A stretch of DNA of 12,206 bases from CAZEQD01 sp964514305 (GCA_964514305.1 CAZEQD010000059.1:1-12206), one strand, 5' to 3'; counted from the stretch's first letter, positions 5,572-12,206 are shown. Numbers and translations are program-made. Notes: generated by a model not told the origin, from the sequence alone.

Positions 5572-7944
5572 GTGAATTTTAAAGCTAAAAAATTTATTAC
5601 AGCGGCAATTCTACTCAGTATACTTGGTTTCGGCTTAAAAGCTGAAATCTACTATCCCTGGAAAAATATTTATATTGGCTCTTACCAGAATAATGCCTGG
5701 GCAGGATTGATTCTTGCTCCCCATCGCGAGAGTGTCTTTGCCTTAAGGTTTAGGATAAAAAAGGGAAAGGAGGTGGCCGACAAAGAAGACATATTTTACC
5801 TTGTCTCAGAAGTTGGCCCCCATGCTCCTGATGGTCAGTATGCCAGGATAAAAATAGATTTAGGCCTTGCTTTCAATCAAGGCAAAGAAACACCAATTCT
5901 AATCAAACCATCTCCTAAATCTGATACATTAACCTTAGAGTGGTCGCGTCAAGACGAAAGAACCGTTGTCGGCAGGATTAAAGCACCCAAAGGTATCAGA
6001 GTCGACATTGTTAACTATTTTCCCTGGAATTTTAAGGGAAAATATATGCTTCTGGCTGATGGCCAAGTGGCCGGAGAAAGTTCTGCTTTCAAGAAATATC
6101 ATTATCTCCTCTGGACAAACCGACGAGGGGAATTAGGCTCTGAGGCCCAAAAAAAGAGAGGCCAAGAGTTATCCTTATCCTTTGCCACGGAAGACAAGAG
6201 AGAAGTCTATTTTGTGGCTGGGGTGGGCGAGGATGCCAGAATTTTAAAAAATCACATCTATCGTTACAAAAACGCAGGTCTTATTGACTCTCTCCTGGCA
6301 GAAGAAGCCAAGAGATATAAGAAAAAAAGAGTAAAAGTAGATGGGCTTTATAAGGGAGCTGCTCAAGCCATTACCAACAATCTTTTCTGGATGGTCCTCT
6401 ATCAACCCGGGAAACATCAGCTTTACACGCCGGCCGGCCGCAGATGGATTTTTCCTCAACCTAATGGAAAGCCTGATTACTGGACAATTTTTGAATGGGA
6501 CTCCTTTTTTAACGCTTTAGAGCTTTCGGTGGAGAGCTTTAAACATGCCCGAGATGTTATTAAATCAGTTCTGGAAACGCAGTATGTCAACGGTAATATT
6601 CCTAATTGGCGGGGACGCGTTGGGGGATCGCCTGACCACTCACAGCCCCCTGTTGGTTCTTACGTGGTTTTGAAATTATTCCAGAAAATGGGCGATATGG
6701 AATTTCTTCGTTATTCTTATCCCTATCTCAGGAAATGGCATCTCTTCTGGAAAGCCAAAGAAGCCAACGGTCAGAGCCGCCGGGATGGTAACGGGGATGG
6801 ATTGCTGGAATGGGGATCTGATGAGGAGTTAATCCCTGAAAGTGTTCCTCCCTGGGAGAAAAATGTCTCAGGCAAAACCAGAGCTGGCTGGGAATCAGGT
6901 CAGGATGACCTGCCTAACTGGGATGAGGCTTCTTTTAATCCGGAAACGGGAACTCTGACCATGAATTGTCTGGACCTTAACTCTCTCTACACTCTTGATG
7001 CTTGGTGCCTTTCCCAGATAGCCAAGTTCCTGGACAAGAAAGATGATTACAGACGTTGGCTGGCTGAATACAAGCAGATGAAGGAATTAATAAATAAGAA
7101 AATGTGGGACGAAAAAGATGGTTTTTATTATGATCTCCACTGGGATGGGCGTTTATCCAAGAGAAAAGCAGCCTCCAACTTCTATCCTCTGATAGCCCGT
7201 ATCCCTGATATAAAAAGAGCTCAACGCCTACTTAGACACCTTCTTAATGGTCGAGAATTTTGGGGAGATTATGTCATTCCCACTATTTCCCGCGATGATC
7301 CTGCTTTTAAAGATCAGCAGTACTGGCGGGGAACAATTTGGCCTCCAACCAATTATCTCGTCTACCAAGGATTAAAAGCCTACAAGTTTGATGCGGTGGC
7401 TAAGGAGTTTGCAAAAAAAAGCTGTTCTCTTTTCCTGCGGACTTGGAAAAATTTCCAGCTCTGTCCCGAAAACTTTGACTCCCGCACTGGAGAGCCAGGC
7501 GGCCAGCGTTATCAAAGCTGGGGACCTCTTTTTTGCCTAATAGGCCTTGAAGAACTTTTAGATTTTAACCCCTGGGAAGGTTTTAGATTTGGTCTGCTTA
7601 AAAGCAAAGAAGAGGCCAAACTTTCTCGAATTTATATCCAAGGCCGGCATTACCAGGTCGAGGTTTCCTCCTCATCTGTTAAATTAAAAGAAGAGGATAA
7701 AGAAATTGTCAAAGCCAATGGAGAAGCTATTTTCCGTCATTTTCTTTATTCAGAGAACGAAGTTTCTTTTGAAATCAAGTCTTTGGAAAAAAGAAAAGTC
7801 AAAATAAGATTCCTGACCAAGGGAAAATATCAGCTTCAAATAGACAATAGAGTAGCTAAAATATTTGAGGGCAATTCTTATAAAGTCAAGATTCCGGCCG
7901 GCGAACATACCGTGACCTTCCTCCTTCTGGAGAAGCTGGATTAA
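5572..7944 (+). CDS. Exported GH63/GH37-type (clan GH-G) glycoside hydrolase
   Basis: A 790-residue protein starting at GTG with AGGTG about 8 bases upstream. Residues 1-24 look like a signal peptide (KAKKF, a hydrophobic core, then GLKA before EIYY). Residues about 25-240 are a beta-rich N-terminal domain. Residues about 255-665 are an (alpha/alpha)6 barrel of the GH63/trehalase clan. Visible marks are EWDSFF (308-313), SQPP (357-360), DGNGDGLLEWGSDE (405-418), ESGQDD (441-446), QYWRGTIWPP (583-592) and CPENFDSRTGEPGG (631-644). By family logic D445 (ESG-x-D, as in trehalase ESGWD) is the likely general acid and E633 the likely base; these inverting enzymes cleave alpha-glucosides or related alpha-mannosides. 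Residues about 680-790 form a C-terminal beta domain. Length is close to E. coli YgjK. It probably acts in the periplasm or at the cell surface. Trehalase, alpha-glucosidase or mannosylglycerate hydrolase activity cannot be decided from sequence. It appears to be a single-gene unit. Confidence 0.82.
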   Translation: MNFKAKKFITAAILLSILGFGLKAEIYYPWKNIYIGSYQNNAWAGLILAPHRESVFALRFRIKKGKEVADKEDIFYLVSEVGPHAPDGQYARIKIDLGLAFNQGKETPILIKPSPKSDTLTLEWSRQDERTVVGRIKAPKGIRVDIVNYFPWNFKGKYMLLADGQVAGESSAFKKYHYLLWTNRRGELGSEAQKKRGQELSLSFATEDKREVYFVAGVGEDARILKNHIYRYKNAGLIDSLLAEEAKRYKKKRVKVDGLYKGAAQAITNNLFWMVLYQPGKHQLYTPAGRRWIFPQPNGKPDYWTIFEWDSFFNALELSVESFKHARDVIKSVLETQYVNGNIPNWRGRVGGSPDHSQPPVGSYVVLKLFQKMGDMEFLRYSYPYLRKWHLFWKAKEANGQSRRDGNGDGLLEWGSDEELIPESVPPWEKNVSGKTRAGWESGQDDLPNWDEASFNPETGTLTMNCLDLNSLYTLDAWCLSQIAKFLDKKDDYRRWLAEYKQMKELINKKMWDEKDGFYYDLHWDGRLSKRKAASNFYPLIARIPDIKRAQRLLRHLLNGREFWGDYVIPTISRDDPAFKDQQYWRGTIWPPTNYLVYQGLKAYKFDAVAKEFAKKSCSLFLRTWKNFQLCPENFDSRTGEPGGQRYQSWGPLFCLIGLEELLDFNPWEGFRFGLLKSKEEAKLSRIYIQGRHYQVEVSSSSVKLKEEDKEIVKANGEAIFRHFLYSENEVSFEIKSLEKRKVKIRFLTKGKYQLQIDNRVAKIFEGNSYKVKIPAGEHTVTFLLLEKLD

Positions 7945-7973
7945 TTCTGGCTGCCTTTTTTGGTAAGGTTAAC

Positions 7974-8001
7974 GGCCTGCTAGGGACAGCAGACCTTACA
8001 G
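7974..8001 (+). repeat. 28-base covarying hairpin element 3
   Basis: Arm GGCCTGCT, loop AGGGAC, arm AGCAGACC, tail TTACAG, with seven of eight stem positions pairing. It lies 29 bases after the glycosidase stop, in the convergent region before comA. It might act as a transcript end, but no T-run follows. Confidence 0.78.
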
Positions 8002-8030
8002 GACAGGATACCAACATATCATTGTTGTAG

Positions 8031-8051
8031 AGACCACTTTCCGAGCGGTCC
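8031..8051. repeat. Upstream 21-base dyad, copy 2
   Basis: It begins AGACC and ends CCGAGCGGTCC, and is 19 bases ahead of hairpin element 4. The same length and order occur at copies 1 and 3. Confidence 0.6.
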
Positions 8052-8070
8052 TTCACACGATTAAATAAAC

Positions 8071-8098
8071 GGTCTGTGAGGGACAGCAGACCCTCCAG
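8071..8098 (+). repeat. 28-base covarying hairpin element 4
   Basis: Arm GGTCTGTG, loop AGGGAC, arm AGCAGACC, tail CTCCAG. Six base pairs plus one G-T pair form. It follows dyad copy 2, with an AT-rich linker that contains ATTAAATAAAC. Confidence 0.75.
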
Positions 8099-8100
8099 GA

Positions 8101-8200
8101 TCAACCTTAAACTTTTCTTATACTTCACTTCTCACTGTTTACTCTTTACTGCCTTCTACTTTAAACTTTCAACTTTAAATATTAAACTTTTCACTCCTTA
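8101..8200 (-). repeat. Heptamer array D, after comA
   Basis: On the plus strand AC occurs at 8104, 8111, 8122, 8127, 8134, 8141, 8148, 8158, 8165, 8172, 8186 and 8193. Most steps are 7 or 14 bases, with a few slips, so this is the most eroded of the long arrays. The purine-rich strand is the comA coding strand, and the array starts within about 10 bases of the comA TGA (8205-8207). Confidence 0.82.
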
Positions 8201-8204
8201 ATGT

Positions 8205-9014
8205 TCACCTCTTCCAGTTTTTATTTTTTAAATAAGCTCTTTTTAGAGTATCGCCGCGCAGTCCCTGCCGTAAAGCCTCCAGAGCCAGAACCTCATCCGG
8301 GGGGATATTTCCTAAATTGACATTATGACCAAAGCGGATGATTAGAGCCTGCTGCTGTTTTTTTAAAGGAGCCTCCCAGAGAAGACAATTGACATCATCA
8401 ACTCCAGCCACAATATGATCAACTTCCTCCTCTTTTATCGTTCCTTCTCGATCATAAATACCGACGCCACGGCCGGCTTCTCTGGCTTCGACTATCACTT
8501 TAAAAGCTCCACTTTTTAAATCTTCTCTTATCAATTCATGAACGAGGGAAATAGGCAGGATTTCTTTAGGGTCTTTTTTACCCACTTCAGTTATAACTTT
8601 AAAACCTTTATCCAAGCATTTTTTGATGATTTTTTTTCTTGTTTTGAGAGCTATATCTATAGTTCCATCTGAGACTTCAATGGCCGAAAAGCCTAGTTGT
8701 TGGCTTCGCTTTAAATAAGCATCCACAGCCTCCTGCCAGACAGCTACTTCCATAAAGGTTCCGCCAGGCATAACCTCGATCCCAGATGAGGTGATTAAGC
8801 TGTTCTTTTCTTTTAATAAACCTTCATCATAAAAAGCAGAAGTCCCAAAAGCCAGTTTAATAATATCAATATAATTTCCAGCAACCTGAATTAAGTCTTT
8901 CAATTGATGAAGTCCTAGGCCTTTATCGATGACCATAGTTAAGCCTGATGTTCGAGGTTTAGAGGCTCTGGGGCCGCACGGTATTTTTATCACTTTGTCC
9001 CAGGCTTTTTTCAT
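8205..9014 (-). CDS. comA: Phosphosulfolactate synthase
   Basis: A 269-residue protein matching ComA along its whole length. ComA is a TIM-barrel enzyme that adds sulfite to phosphoenolpyruvate to give (R)-2-phospho-3-sulfolactate, the first step toward coenzyme M in methanogens and toward sulfolactate in some bacteria such as Bacillus (YitD). Seen here: SGLTMVIDKG (23-32), IDIIKLAFGTS (49-59), PGGTFMEVA (83-91), IEVSDG (112-117), EVGKKDP (143-149), EAREAGRGVGIYD (176-188), LWEAPLKKQQQ (212-222), HNVNLGNI (230-237) and EALRQGLRGDT (246-256). ATG start with AAAGGAG about 7 bases upstream. It follows the P-loop gene by 21 bases and is probably co-transcribed with it. No comB, comC or comDE is present in the window. 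Heptamer array D begins right after its stop. Confidence 0.92.
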   Translation of the reverse strand: MKKAWDKVIKIPCGPRASKPRTSGLTMVIDKGLGLHQLKDLIQVAGNYIDIIKLAFGTSAFYDEGLLKEKNSLITSSGIEVMPGGTFMEVAVWQEAVDAYLKRSQQLGFSAIEVSDGTIDIALKTRKKIIKKCLDKGFKVITEVGKKDPKEILPISLVHELIREDLKSGAFKVIVEAREAGRGVGIYDREGTIKEEEVDHIVAGVDDVNCLLWEAPLKKQQQALIIRFGHNVNLGNIPPDEVLALEALRQGLRGDTLKRAYLKNKNWKR

Positions 9015-9035
9015 GATAAAACTCCTTTGTCAAAA

Positions 9036-10013
9036 TTATTTTAAAAGATTTCTCCAGCAGTTCTCAGGATTAGAGACAACAGACACAGTCTGAATCAGTG
9101 TTTTGTGCTGGAGGAGGGTGTAAACCGTTTCAAGACGTTTTTGGGCTAATTCCCTCTCATCCAGTCCTAAAAGAGGGAGGCAATCATAGAGGAGGACAGT
9201 TTCTGTTAATTTCTGAGAGATGTTATCAAAAATTTCTTTGGCTGCTTTCTTTTTGTCCTTGATGGGCAGAAAATAGAAATCATGGCGTTCTTCCTCAATG
9301 TGGGGAATTATAATTATGACTGAAGCTGGATTGACCAGTTTGTCCTGCCTGTATTTGTAAGAGTTTAGGTTTAAGGCCACCTTCTTATGCCACGCTTCTT
9401 TTCCTGGGGAGTGTTTTCCCTCAGGAAGAAACTGAGGAAAGTTGTAGATTAAAGTTCCCCAGCGGACGTTATCCACCAAGGAACCCATATACCAGATTAA
9501 ATTAGATTCTTTAATCTGGAAGTGAACTGTTTCCGTCGAGAAAAGCTTTAATCCCTTGATAATACCGCTTAAAAGATAGACAGACTTACCGCTGCCAGCT
9601 CCGCCCATAATGATGAAAAGCTTATCCTGCTCAGGATGATAAAGAGCGCTGGCATGAAAATTATATATTTGATGCTTTTTTTCCAAAAGATAGAGAACGA
9701 ATCTATAAAGAAGGCCTTGATTTCCCCAAAAGCTAAAACGAAGATCAGAGGCTTGCTGCGTGAGCTTGAGCAATTGGCCTTTGCATTTAAATTTTTGTTT
9801 ACGGCCATTATAGGTATAAGAAGGCTGGCGGTTAGATTCTTCAAGGATAATAAACCCATCAAGGTTTTCACTGTAGGCTATTTTTTCTATATGGTTGAAA
9901 TCTGTTAAGAGAGATTTGACTTCTATAGAACAAGGCAAAGGAGGAAGCAGTTCTGGGCGGTTGGATTCGATCCCGACAGTAGCTGCAAGAATTTTTGCGG
10001 CTGTTTTGAACAT
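9036..10013 (-). CDS. HPr-kinase/PEPCK-like P-loop protein of unknown role
   Basis: A 325-residue protein. A Walker A motif GGAGSGKS (137-144, K143) follows NFHASALYHP (118-127) and LFIIMGG. This His-Ala-Ser, beta-strand, P-loop order is typical of HprK/PEPCK-fold kinases, and GIIKGLKLFSTETVHF (150-165) fits the strand after the P-loop, although the usual DD after it is replaced by STE. The first 110 residues and the region after 180 show no motif I recognise. There is no signal peptide or membrane helix, so it is probably cytoplasmic. The length resembles HprK (about 310), but HPr-binding features were not identified and no PTS genes are near. It precedes comA by 21 bases in one apparent operon, so a link to sulfolactate metabolism is an inference from position only. 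The start ATG has only a weak GGGAT upstream. A possible promoter on the minus strand is TTGTAG, 17 bases, TATCAT near 10085-10115. Confidence 0.6.
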   Translation of the reverse strand: MFKTAAKILAATVGIESNRPELLPPLPCSIEVKSLLTDFNHIEKIAYSENLDGFIILEESNRQPSYTYNGRKQKFKCKGQLLKLTQQASDLRFSFWGNQGLLYRFVLYLLEKKHQIYNFHASALYHPEQDKLFIIMGGAGSGKSVYLLSGIIKGLKLFSTETVHFQIKESNLIWYMGSLVDNVRWGTLIYNFPQFLPEGKHSPGKEAWHKKVALNLNSYKYRQDKLVNPASVIIIIPHIEEERHDFYFLPIKDKKKAAKEIFDNISQKLTETVLLYDCLPLLGLDERELAQKRLETVYTLLQHKTLIQTVSVVSNPENCWRNLLK

Positions 10014-10149
10014 TTTTTATCCCAGTTTGAAATTTAATCTAAGTTGAGAGGCCTTTAAAGAGCTTCATCCTATTAGAACGATATATGATACACAATAACC
10101 CTGAAACCTACAATAGATAATCAATTTGATGATCAATTCAATGCTCTAG

Positions 10150-10170
10150 GGACCGGCCTCCGAGCGGTCC
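10150..10170. repeat. Upstream 21-base dyad, copy 3
   Basis: This is the best-paired copy: it begins GGACCG and ends CCGAGCGGTCC, giving a six-base perfect stem (GGACCG with CGGTCC). It is 10 bases ahead of hairpin element 5. Confidence 0.65.
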
Positions 10171-10180
10171 GTTACATAAC

Positions 10181-10208
10181 GATCTGCTAGGGATAGCAAA
10201 CCCTACAG
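10181..10208 (+). repeat. 28-base covarying hairpin element 5
   Basis: Arm GATCTGCT, loop AGGGAT, arm AGCAAACC, tail CTACAG. Six of eight positions pair, so it is the most decayed copy. It is followed 18 bases later by element 6, forming a tandem pair between ubiE and the P-loop gene. Confidence 0.7.
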
Positions 10209-10226
10209 ACTTTTATACAATTAAGC

Positions 10227-10254
10227 GGTTCGTTGGGGACAATGAACCCTACAT
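10227..10254 (+). repeat. 28-base covarying hairpin element 6
   Basis: Arm GGTTCGTT, loop GGGGAC, arm AATGAACC, tail CTACAT. Seven Watson-Crick pairs plus one G-T form. Its stem differs from elements 2-5 but pairs equally well. It ends 13 bases from the ubiE stop codon. Confidence 0.78.
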
Positions 10255-10267
10255 GAATACATTTCAT

Positions 10268-10960
10268 TTATTTTACGGCCATATGAATAGCAGCAACACC
10301 AAAGAGAAATTTATTAAAACTAACCTGAGTGAAGCCTGCCTGATAAAGTAGGGAAGAAAATTGCTGGGCAGAAAAAAAACGGGGGATAGTGTAAGAAAGA
10401 TAACTGTAACCAGCTTTTGAGCTAGAAATAAAAGAGCCTATTGGTTTGACTGTAATTTTTATGTAGAAGCGGAAAAGCTGCTGGATTAGTTTTAGTGAAG
10501 GCTGACTGGTTTCAAGATTAATAAAACGCCCGCCTTTTCTCAATACTCGTTTAAATTCTCGAAGATGATCAATCAAATATTCTTTGTTGGGAGTGATATT
10601 TCTTGTAGCAAAGGAAATAGTAATAAGATCAAGGCAGTTATCAGGAAAAGGAAGCCGCTTGGCTTCTGCTTCGATAAAATCAATATTTCCTTTTTTATTT
10701 TTTTCTCTGGCTCTGGCTATCATCGGATAGCAAAAATCAAGGGAAATTATTTTTACCTGGGAATTAGCCAGGCGAGAAAGATAACGGGCCATTTCACCCG
10801 TGCCACTGCAGACATCAAGCCAGACGGTTCCTCCAGTTTCAACAGCTTCTCTGGCAGCTTGATGGCGCCAATGGATATCCAATCCGAGAGTGAGGATATG
10901 ATTAACCATTTCATAGTTGTCAGCTACTTCTGAAAATATTTTTCGAATGCCCTTAATCAT
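10268..10960 (-). CDS. ubiE: UbiE/MenG-type quinone C-methyltransferase
   Basis: A 230-residue class I SAM-dependent methyltransferase matching the UbiE/MenG family over its length (family members are about 230-250). It should methylate demethylmenaquinone to menaquinone (or the ubiquinone precursor); in an anaerobe menaquinone is more likely. Seen: IFSEVADNYEMVNHILTLGL (8-27) with WR (31-32), SAM motif I LDVCSGTGEMA (48-58), acidic strand end SLDF (73-76), AEAKRLPFPD (98-107), the family hallmark FATRN (117-121), RVLRKGGRFINLE (138-150), YSYLSYTIPRF (185-195) and GVAAIHMAVK (221-230). It lies 15 bases downstream of the MFS gene stop, and the gap is made of heptamer repeats that also provide the weak AGAG ribosome site. 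Operon with the transporter is likely. No other men or ubi genes are in the window, so the exact quinone is inferred. Confidence 0.88.
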   Translation of the reverse strand: MIKGIRKIFSEVADNYEMVNHILTLGLDIHWRHQAAREAVETGGTVWLDVCSGTGEMARYLSRLANSQVKIISLDFCYPMIARAREKNKKGNIDFIEAEAKRLPFPDNCLDLITISFATRNITPNKEYLIDHLREFKRVLRKGGRFINLETSQPSLKLIQQLFRFYIKITVKPIGSFISSSKAGYSYLSYTIPRFFSAQQFSSLLYQAGFTQVSFNKFLFGVAAIHMAVK

Positions 10961-10996
10961 TTCACTCTTTACTTCTTACTCCTTACTCCTTACTAT
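10961..10996 (-). repeat. Heptamer array E, at the transporter-ubiE junction
   Basis: On the plus strand AC occurs at 10964, 10971, 10978, 10985 and 10992: five perfect 7-base units (AGTAAGG, AGTAAGA, AGTAAAG, AGTGAA on the coding strand). The array encodes the last residues and TAA stop of the transporter and fills the gap up to the ubiE ATG. Confidence 0.9.
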
Positions 10997-12148
10997 ATAA
11001 GGGGATTTGGTTAAGTAATAAATAGCAACAATAGTCCCAAAGGCAGCCATTAGAACAAAGGGGGAGCTAATGCCTAATTTATCTGAGAGGAAACCATCAA
11101 CGAGAACAACTACTGCTCCAGTCAGCATCTGAATATTGGCTACCAGGCTGAAGGCCTGAGCCTGATTGTTGAAAGGAACTTTATTGCCAACAAAGGACTG
11201 AAAAGCAGGATAAATCAAAAAGATGAAGACTCCAAAAAAGAGCAAACTTAATTGAGCTACTTCTGTTTTTTTAGCTACACCAAGGCTGAAAAGAAAAATG
11301 GAGGAGCCAATCATCCCCGATAGAGCAATTTTCCAGCGACCAAATTTATGGCTTAAATATCCAAAAATATAAGTCATCAAACTACCAATTCCTATCCAGG
11401 AAGCAAGATAGATTCCAGTCTTTCCTAAAGGCACTTGAAACTTATGATTAAAGAGAGAAGGGGCAAAAAAGACTATGGATCCCCAGCAAGCACCGCCAAA
11501 AATAAAACCTGGGATGTAAAATTTGATAGAGGCCAAAGTTTCAATCCAGGAAGAAAGATTGTGTTTAATAACGGGGCCAGCTTTGTTCATGGTTGATGTT
11601 TTTCTGATAGGAAAGAAGCTTATAAATCCTAAAAAAAGAACAACCACAGCCCAAACCTGCATTGGAGTTTTCCAGCTTATTGCCTGTGCCAGATATCCTG
11701 AAGTGACAAAGGCAATCAATACGCCCAGATTTCCGGAACCGCTTTGAATGCCCATGGCAAAGTCGAGGGCTTGGTCAGGATGAGTTTTGGAAACCCAGGC
11801 AATACCGACCGGATGATAGAAACTGACAAACATTCTCAGAAATAAATAGGAAATAAGAAGAGCGGCGAAAAATGAAGAAAAGGTTATAAGCAAAAGAGAA
11901 AAAGAAATGCCTAAGACACTTAAACAGAGCATATGCCTGTATTCATATTTATTAGATAAATTAACAATTACCGCCTGAAAAATTAAAGTAACCAGCAGTC
12001 CCAGGTTGGAAAGAAGTCCTATCTGAAAATAATTTCTAATGATAAATTTTTGTTGATAAAGGAGAGGAAAAATCATAGGCACCGTAACGGAGGCGGCATC
12101 ATTAAGAGCATGGAAAAGAGAGGCGGAAAATAGAACTTTACTTTTCAT
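10976..12148 (-). CDS. MFS transporter, fosmidomycin-resistance (Fsr)-like
   Basis: A 390-residue polytopic membrane protein with about twelve hydrophobic helices and a central loop near residues 180-205, the normal MFS layout. HALND (13-17) in helix 1 and FYHPVG (110-115) resemble the Fsr/YnfM-type branch, where these positions read H-x-x-ND and FHP. Substrate unknown; drug, sugar-phosphate-like or organic acid export are all possible. The ATG complementary to 12146-12148 is chosen over a TTG at 12160, because a strong promoter places transcription start near 12157, which would exclude the TTG. No Shine-Dalgarno is visible, so the leader is very short. The C-terminal RSKE and TAA are made from heptamer repeat sequence, and ubiE follows 15 bases later. 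Confidence 0.8.
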   Translation of the reverse strand: MKSKVLFSASLFHALNDAASVTVPMIFPLLYQQKFIIRNYFQIGLLSNLGLLVTLIFQAVIVNLSNKYEYRHMLCLSVLGISFSLLLITFSSFFAALLISYLFLRMFVSFYHPVGIAWVSKTHPDQALDFAMGIQSGSGNLGVLIAFVTSGYLAQAISWKTPMQVWAVVVLFLGFISFFPIRKTSTMNKAGPVIKHNLSSWIETLASIKFYIPGFIFGGACWGSIVFFAPSLFNHKFQVPLGKTGIYLASWIGIGSLMTYIFGYLSHKFGRWKIALSGMIGSSIFLFSLGVAKKTEVAQLSLLFFGVFIFLIYPAFQSFVGNKVPFNNQAQAFSLVANIQMLTGAVVVLVDGFLSDKLGISSPFVLMAAFGTIVAIYYLTKSPYIVRSKE

Positions 12149-12163
12149 TAAAGAAGACAAGGA

Positions 12164-12192
12164 TTTATACTAAACATTGAGTTTGATGTCAA
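12164..12192 (-). promoter_or_regulatory. Strong sigma70-type promoter for the transporter-ubiE operon
   Basis: On the minus strand there is a perfect TTGACA (12192-12187), a 17-base spacer and TATAAA (12169-12164). Expected transcription start is near 12157, leaving only about 9 bases before the ATG at 12148. Confidence 0.7.
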
Positions 12193-12206
12193 TTGTAGCC
12201 AGCAGA

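Noticed and set aside
7886..8128. Open frame of 80 codons on the minus strand
   Set aside because: It overlaps the glycosidase 3' end and runs through hairpin elements 3 and 4; the protein has no family resemblance.
10565..10933. Open frame of about 122 codons on the plus strand
   Set aside because: It is antisense to the well-supported ubiE gene and has no family features.
1441..10996. Heptamer arrays as a CRISPR array
   Set aside because: Units are 7 bases, directly adjacent and without spacers, and no cas genes are present.

Overview
The window looks like part of a chromosome from an anaerobic bacterium that is not a well-known model. By eye the DNA is moderately AT-rich. The gene content is a corrinoid/iron-sulfur reductive-dehalogenase-like protein, a menaquinone-type C-methyltransferase, a ComA-type phosphosulfolactate synthase, a secreted clan GH-G glycoside hydrolase and a secreted propeller-transglutaminase protein. 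This fits an anaerobic, polymer-degrading lineage with respiratory quinones. An Aminicenantes-like (OP8) or similar uncultured phylum is a guess from gene style, not a demonstrated assignment. There are no phage, plasmid, IS, CRISPR, tRNA or rRNA signatures.

Layout. 112-1461 (+): reductive-dehalogenase-like protein with an N-terminal three-helix membrane anchor. 1689-3314 (-): secreted beta-propeller plus transglutaminase-like protein, convergent with the first gene. 3552-3852 (+): decayed 5' fragment of a class V aminotransferase with an in-frame TAG and a frameshift. 3909-5144 (+): intact kynureninase-like PLP enzyme. 5572-7944 (+): exported GH63/GH37-like glycosidase. 8205-10013 (-): two-gene unit, an HPr-kinase-like P-loop protein followed 21 bases later by comA. 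10268-12148 (-): two-gene unit, an Fsr-type MFS transporter followed 15 bases later by a ubiE/menG methyltransferase.

The genes do not form one obvious pathway. The two tightest links are P-loop protein with comA, and transporter with ubiE. ComA makes (R)-phosphosulfolactate from PEP and sulfite, but the next steps (comB, comC, comDE) are not in the window, so whether the end product is sulfolactate, coenzyme M or something else is open.

The most unusual content is between the genes. First, arrays of a 7-base purine-rich repeat (an invariant GT every 7 bases, mostly AGTAAGG/AGTAAAG/AGTTTAA/AGTTGAA) begin at or just around the stop codon of five genes. They always have the purine-rich strand on the coding strand of the gene that ends there. 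Second, a family of 28-base hairpin elements (8-base arm, 6-base loop RRGGAY, 8-base arm, tail CTACAG) occurs six times in intergenic DNA. The stem sequences differ between copies but keep pairing through compensatory changes. Three copies are preceded by a second conserved 21-base dyad. I do not recognise either family; together they are the best candidates here for something undescribed.
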